Shown piece by piece: positions 57,385-64,000 of a DNA stretch of 64,000 bases. Position 1 is the stretch's first letter, and each line of letters starts with the position of its first letter. The notes under the pieces were generated by a model, which saw only the letters and a program-made list of their open reading frames with translations, ran no database searches and was not told the DNA's origin. The DNA is taken from positions 10,496,256-10,560,255 of the forward strand of contig JASFXZ010000001.1 in the NCBI GenBank assembly GCA_032209605.1, read 5' to 3'. Source of the DNA: Mactromeris polynyma. Taxonomy: Eukaryota; Mollusca; Bivalvia; Venerida; Mactridae. The position numbers and the translations under genes were made by a program.

Positions 57385-60300
57385 GCTTATAAACTATTTG
57401 CTGCACGCTTGGCTTAAGTTTTTCTCACAGTGTAAACAGACGGTAACGATGTGTTTCAATAGAGAGGTGTGATCTGGTAAATGTACAATGAAGGTCTTAG
57501 GATTTTTCATATACTTGACAAAGTTTGAAAGGTTAAAGTAAAGAGGTAATTACACCCTGCGGCATACAAATATACTTCGTCTTCAACTTTTACCTACAAA
57601 GTTCTGTCTGTGCCATGTATGCTGTCGTACGAATCAGTGCACACACATGGGCGTAGCCAGCCAAAATATGAATGTGCAAGCACAAACTAGCGTTATTGTC
57701 AGAATATGTCCTTATTATTATATAATCGTTATAAAAAATAACTATGCAAATGAAATTAATTGGTAGGTCCGAACCTTTGGGTGTAAAACGTAGATGGCCT
57801 CGCGAACTTGTGCTGATATCTGATTTATATAGCAGTATTTTATAAGTTTTCTTGGTCTGTACAATTGCGATAGACTGATGCATGGTGAGTCAATTTATAA
57901 AAAAATGAATCTAACCAAGTATATCGATGTTTAAATCCATTTATCTCATAATTTCAGAAATATGCGAAAATACACCGAAATGTATCAATGTCAAGTTGCA
58001 ATGAGCTCGATGATTAGATCTAAGACAACTGCACTACAAATGTTGTACAACTTTGAAGCTACACGGTGTTCAAATGTTCGATATTTGCATTCACAGAAAT
58101 TTAAGGGAAGCCAATTTAATATACAAGTTATGAAAAAAGTGAAAACTTTTGATCTTGTACGTACTCGTGTTACGTACAATCAATGGGATGACGATGTTAA
58201 ATAGTGTATATTATTACCTGATTCCTTATATAAATACAAATCTGTTACTTTTTGCTGTTTTACATGAAAGCTATCAATTTGTCTTGGATTGAACTATTCC
58301 CCGGTCAACAGTATGAACTGTTTCCCTCTGGCGCTATGAAGTCATTGGAATTTCCAAATTTTATTTTTAGACGGCATATCATTAACGTTCGGTAGGCCTA
58401 TATTGTGTTGAATTTTAAATTTTGTTTCTAAACATGTTCTGATGAAATGTTACCACAAAATGGAAAACAAACACATACTACAGCGTGTACATTGTCTTTG
58501 TTTCTCGGGTTAGGTCCACCATCTTTACAATCGGAGGAAATGACATCAACGTCATTTTAACGTCAATATCATTCCCGCGCTTTTATTGGACGTCCGTTGA
58601 AATATAGTTTCCCTGTATTCCATACAAATGTTTTTAACACTTTGTTCAAATATAAAATTTATCAGGTAATAAAACAGTTATTTCCTTTTTTGTTTAGATA
58701 AACTTTTGATCAGGTAATAAAACATACTGTACTACTTAAGTAAATGAGGCAATATGCGTGCCATGTAATGTTCCACTGTCGTATTTATTTGCTTACTCTT
58801 GTCCTTGGGAGTTTTGAAGTTTTATTGGATTTAAAGTATGGTGTCTATGTATTTTATGTGTTATCTGGGTTTTTTATGTTATATACATGTATGGCTTAAC
58901 ATAGATAAATCATTGTATCACTTTGGCATAACAGAAAGCAGTCTTACAGAGTTAACAACTGAAGGGTTATAAATAAACGTTCCATGAATTCGATATAAAA
59001 TGAATTAATACTTTTTGATAAGTAGTGTATGTTATATATGTGCGTAGTATTTATTGCCTTTGAGACGTATTGAGCGACAGTTTCGGGCTGTTAATCATAA
59101 ACTGAGTGAATTGTCTTTTCATGTCTCGGGTGGCGTAGAAATACAAGGTTTAACAGCAGTTTTGCCAAAGATTGATTAGGCCTCAGGTGTTGCTCAAATC
59201 AAGGGCCGTAATCTAGAATGGCTCTGTTTTTAGTTGCAATCTTTGACGGTCGCACCACTTAACTACGAAAACTACATTTTCCGGAAGAGGCGCAAGAATA
59301 ACAGGTAAGTGAATCGGTTAAAATAGTTCCAACATCTGAGCGTAACCTGCTTAACATACTTAATACTGCTAGTAATCTTAACTGCGCAATTAAATTTAAT
59401 GGTTCAACAATGATGATTCACACTTTCTGTGAATCTGGAAGTGTTGAAATACAAAACTTTAGTGCTTTCAGCGCTTTGATTGCATCTGTATTAGTTATCT
59501 CCCTTAGCATATAATGACACTTAAATGCTGGAGTTCAAACTCGCAACCTCTGGTACAGGAGTCAAGTGCTAAATAGAAGCACAAAGTACATGAATACAGA
59601 AACAACACCATAGCATACCAGTTAATCAATACTTCAAGTTTATTAATGAGGTAGACGGCATGTGATATAAATAAACAACAGTGAGTAAATTAAACATCTC
59701 CAGGAAAAATCAGACTGTCTCAAAAAGAATAAATACAAAACAAAATAAACATAAAACTCATTGCATTCTTCCAAACACAGAAGTATTCTCACACATGTGT
59801 TAGGTACATGGTGATCACAGGCATATAAACATGGAATAGGCGGGCAAATATTCACACAATAAATGATTTGCATTGAGAGCACTTCCATACATGTTATGTT
59901 CTAGACTGGTGCTATTAGATAGCCAAACAACCAATGGATATTAAAACTCCAATTTAGCTATAAAAATACCAAAACTGTCTCCAAAAAAAATATCAACTTC
60001 ATTACATGTACTTATTTATCAAATCTTGCTACCAGTTTTTGGGAACTAGTCTCAGCCCAGCATGTTTATAGATTATTCAATATCCAACAACTGAATGCCT
60101 TAGCAAATAATTTACTTGCAAACTGACTTGAAAAGAATCATAGCCTATACATAGCATGAATCACAAAGCCTATTATTTTTACCCAATCCCACTATATACT
60201 GGAATACTAAAGAAATGCCTCGCCCATGAATAATTGAGAACCATAGCCAAGCTTCTAGTTTGATTAAAAGTTCATGTTAGCAATATTCAGTGCAATTCAA

Positions 60301-60386
60301 TGAACTTTACATACCATTCAATAGTTTTGGATTGCTTTTACACAAGCACTTTATTTGGTAAGTACAGGAGAACACATTTAACAACA
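57385..60386. other. Intergenic, no gene seen
   Basis: AT-rich. A faint tRNA-like stretch on the - strand near 59,525-59,575 ('gagtttgaactcc' as a B-box relative) may be a SINE remnant. Nothing else recognised. Confidence 0.45.
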
Positions 60387-60399
60387 GTACACGTACAAG

Positions 60400-60638
60400 T
60401 TTGTTTGTTTCATCGGGTTAATATACGGCGACCGGTTCACCTTACCAGTTTTTCCTGGACTGAATTCTTACCAGTACTAACTTTCACTTCCACAAGGAGC
60501 CGGCAACTTCTCCACATGTGGAGGAAAATCAACAGTTTTTGTCAAATTTTCATGGAAGGGTATGACCTGCTGCGACCGGGAATCGAACCCAGATCACCGG
60601 GTTACAAGTCCAGCGCACTAACCACTGGACCACGGCTC
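60400..60638 (-). mobile_element. tRNA-derived SINE, same family and length as 26,860
   Basis: 239 bp, flanked by 'gtacacgtacaag' (60,387-60,399 and 60,639-60,651). On the - strand the head has 'gtggtccagtggttagtgcg' and B-box 'ggttcgattcc', and the tail ends 'gatgaaacaaacaaa'. It lies just past the 3' end of the cryptochrome/photolyase gene. Confidence 0.93.
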
Positions 60639-60738
60639 GTACACGTACAAGAGTGAGGTGTTTCACCAATATATAAATGTGTCTGTAAGCTTATATGTCT
60701 AAGTGAGGTAGGCGTTGAGCAGTTTATTCATGTTATGA

Positions 60739-63562
60739 CTAGTTGAAAACTTTTTGGTCCCGTTCGTATCTAGAAGAGCATTCCGTCATAGTACTGGCCA
60801 TAAAATCTCTTTGGTTTAAGAATTCTACTAGTTCATCCCTTTTTCTACTCCTATAGCCCCTAAGGACTGCGTTATGGGGATTGTCTCTGGTTTCTGGATT
60901 GCGGGTTTTGTATTTAAACTCCTTCCTAGTTATCACAGGTATTGCGACCCCATTAGGGAGTTTAACAAGGTCATTGCCAGTGCGAGGGTCAATTAAATTT
61001 TCAAACTTTTTTCTAACTTCCACGACATCTTTCAATGACTGATCTCTAGCTGTCTCCAAATCTGTGATTATTCTATTCGGATAGCTGGATCCTGAAATTG
61101 ATAATAAACAAGATAAATGAATGCTTAAACCCATTTGCAAAACATTCTGCAACATCAGATTAGTATAAATTATTAAATAAAGGGGTATAATAAGTATGAA
61201 TTTGGAACAAAGTAACCTGATTTATCTCCCTTTCATTCCCATTAAATTGGAAAATTGACTAACATCCTTAATTTCCAGCATAATGTCTAAAATAAGTACT
61301 TTTTATAAAAGTCTGTGAAGTGTTTAAGTTCAACATTAATGTTGGGCTACAAATTTATATTGGCAGCAAAAAAAGAAATGATTTATGTACTCCCCAATAC
61401 ACAAGACAGACAAAAATATATACAGTCTCGCTTCACCTTATTTTTTTCAGAGTCGGGCAAGTTACTCAGGAAAACCACTAGCCCTACAGCATTCTTAGTA
61501 GCCCAAACCCATATAAACACCATTTAATAAAAAGTATGAAGTAAAAATAGTGTCTACTCAAGTTTTTTTAATTCATGGATGGATTTTATTTTTCAGTACT
61601 TTTGAACTAAATTCTCTTTAAAGAAGCACTTCTCATTCAGACTGTGACTCACAAATTTCCACCAATCGACTGTCAAAGCACATGGTCAATAACTAAAACA
61701 AGAGGGTAATGATGGCACTTTGATGTTCACAAGAGTACTCCTGATCATGATTTTAGTGATTTACAGATTACATACGGAAGCCAGCTAAAATCTCACATGA
61801 ACATGTGTTAGTTGCTGGATCAAATTCAAGTCAGCACTACTGGTAGAGCCTTATACTTTAGAGAGAGGTCACCCAAAGATCATTTCTTCTTTGCCTTATT
61901 TAAAACATGTTTAATTCTGACCACTAGGTGCAGAGAATAAGACTTTCCAATTTTTCCACAAACTTATAAATTTTACTATTGTTTAAGCAAACAACGTTGA
62001 GGGCCACCTTATAATAGAATGTCCAAATCATTTTGGATTCAAACCATATGTTTACAAGAAGCCCAGATTCCAGCAACTGGTGCCAATATTTTTAGCAAAT
62101 CTATAATCATTTCTATGTTATGTACAGGATATCGACCAATCACAGAACCTTGATACATCCAAGAATCCATTACATACCCAATTCTACACCCGCTCTTCTG
62201 AGAATTGATGGTGGACATTTCCAAGGTTTGTGTATAAACTCTTCAGGCATTCTAGACAGTTCTGGAACCCACTGTCTCACATAGTTTCCTTTAGGATCAC
62301 AAGTCATTGCAGCATCGACGGGATGCATAACAAAATTCCATTGATCTAACCCACTCATACCACCATTCTGCCACATCATAGCATTGATAGCAACATCAGC
62401 ATCTAGCAATGTATCCTGTAAATATATGATTATGAAGGGATGCATGTTAGTTCCTATCCCCTCTCATAACAGTAGTATTAAACACCAAAGTAAAATATTG
62501 AGGTAGCAAAATTATTAAGCTGTTTCAATCAGTTATTTTGACTATGTATCATATGATACAACACTTCAACAATGCAATAATTTATGGTTTTTTATAGCCT
62601 TTATGTATTGATTTTTTTATGTAAAATTTATGTGTATTCCTGTATTTCAGTAGTATTCTGGTACTTTGGTTAGTTGATTGACCGAAGTAGTTGCATAGCT
62701 TTATAAAACAGATTTCTAATGTGAAAACCACATGATCCTACCTGGAACCACAGATATCCTTCTACCCAGGAGATGTGTAAATATGAGATCAAGAAGGAAG
62801 CAACAACATGTCTCATATAATTATTCATCCAACCAGTCAACCATAATTGTCTCATTGAGGCATCAACCAATGGATAGCCAGTATTGCCTTTCTGCCACGC
62901 CTTAAGGTGGGCTTTGTTGTGACTCCACCTCTGATACTGTAAAATTAAGAAATCGTTAGATTTTAAAAAAGCATTATGCTGTGCACTGAATTTAATACTG
63001 CGTAGTCCATTTTTATCAAACAGAGAACTCATGTCCATTCCTCTATTCTTTACTATTCAAATTAGACAAAAATGAACACCTTTCTTTTGCACAATGCAAC
63101 ATCCACCAAGGCCATGTATAAATATGTATATATATGGACTACATGGAACATGTAGTACAATACTGATTGGTGTAAGTATTTGTCTACTTGACTTAAAATA
63201 CTTATGCATAGATCAAGTGGTTCACTTACTTGAATCACGATTACACAATTATGTACAACATATATTTTTTTTAATTCTTCACAGAATTCTCAACAGTGGA
63301 AGGTTTATAATTTTTTTATGCATGGTTTCACAAACCTGATACTGCGGTCTGGTTGGAAAATGAGGTAAATCCGGAAACACGGAGAGAAGCCAATATGATA
63401 AATCTCTCCAAGCCAGCTTTCGGAGGAACTTTGGTGATTTCATGAATCGACCTTCATTAAGCACTGTCCTAGGACTAATCTGCCCGAAGTGTAGGTATGG
63501 TGAAATACGACATGTATTTAACTCATCACCTCTAGATGACTCCTTCTCATATTTTCGAACAC
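60739..63562 (-). CDS. Cryptochrome/photolyase, plant-like type, last four exons (partial)
   Basis: FAD-binding blue-light receptor or DNA photolyase. The 5' part, including the antenna-binding domain, lies beyond the right edge. Exons on the - strand: 63336-63562, 62742-62936, 62178-62415, 60739-61091, all GT-AG with matching phases, about 336 residues. Seen in order: 'ISPYLHFGQISPRTV', 'LAWRDLSYWLL', 'GNTGYPLVDASMRQLW', 'GWMNNYMRHVVASFL', 'DTLLDADVAINAMMWQ', 'YVRQWVPELSRMP', then a C-terminal extension of about 117 residues with 'RKEFKYKTRNPETRDNPHNA'. These match the photolyase FAD domain. The pattern after 'MMWQ' is closest to what I know of plant-like cryptochromes found in algae and some marine invertebrates. 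The position expected to contact flavin N5 is Asn ('AINAMM'), as in photolyases. Repair versus signalling role is undecided. Confidence 0.88.
61092..62177. other. Last intron of the cryptochrome/photolyase gene
   Basis: Intron between exons 62178-62415 and 60739-61091, with donor 'gtatg' and acceptor 'tttcag' on the - strand. No nested gene seen. Confidence 0.8.
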
Positions 63563-64000
63563 CTGAAATATTATGATGTATACAATACAAAGTGATTCCA
63601 TCGATATTTTGTCTGCAACAGACATATATCCCATTCAGTTCTATAACAAAACTGAAGTGATTAAACATCTCAATGAAGACATTGGAATGATTATCGAAAT
63701 TACTTCAACAAATCTACCAGCTATGTATTAATGTGTACAATGCTACAGTGAATCACCATAACCAAGTTTAAAACTTAACTTTTGGCTATTGAATGAAAAC
63801 CAAGACATTAAAGAAGTTCAAAACTGAATGTAATCAATATTGAACAAGATCATAATGCAAACTTGTGTCACACATATAATTGATGTACTCTAAAATATGA
63901 CCATTAATCAAGACAAGCTATGTTTAACAGAAACTGTACAATAAATAACAGAAATGAAACACTAAGAGATACAAACCCGAACTTAAAAACAGCTGAAGAG
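63563..64000. other. Upstream intron of the cryptochrome/photolyase gene, no exon found
   Basis: No further exon of the gene could be placed before the window ends, so this is most likely intron. Confidence 0.45.

Overview
This is eukaryotic, AT-rich, intron-rich animal DNA. The mix of genes (a ceramide-kinase-like lipid kinase, an SLC5 transporter, a plant-like cryptochrome/photolyase), the repeat types (tRNA-derived SINEs, TA-flanked MITEs, a BEL/Pao retrotransposon) and a decayed 'gggggcatatagat' intronic repeat that I associate with bivalve genomes suggest a marine bivalve mollusc. That assignment is inference; the species is not identified.

Layout. (1) About 1-18,480 and 22,420-38,690 are two copies (A and B) of one tandem segmental duplication. 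Each holds a complete 11-exon lipid kinase gene on the + strand, 475 and 472 residues when spliced. Every intron has usable splice sites and the phases match throughout. The copies differ by mobile-element insertions and deletions, by a 28-bp VNTR in intron 5 (16 units in A, 54 in B), and by a strongly diverged patch around exons 8-9. (2) 18,480-22,420 is the spacer, with a decayed tandem repeat and a SINE. (3) 38,690-42,260 has no gene; two MITEs lie in it. (4) 42,270-52,804 is a 45-bp minisatellite split by a very young BEL/Pao LTR retrotransposon on the - strand (44,099-51,765). Its 903-bp LTRs look identical, it has a 5-bp target duplication, and it carries one 1,832-codon gag-pol frame. 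(5) 55,070-56,983 is an intronless SLC5 sodium/solute symporter gene on the - strand. (6) 60,739-63,562 holds the last four exons of a cryptochrome/photolyase gene on the - strand, whose 5' part lies beyond the right edge.

The host genes show no operon-like link. The main interest is in genome dynamics: a duplicated lipid kinase pair whose copies date many insertions by empty-site comparison, a minisatellite that appears to be built from the Pol III promoter head of a tRNA-derived SINE, and a retrotransposon that moved recently although its polymerase appears to lack a conserved block and no ordinary primer-binding site is visible.
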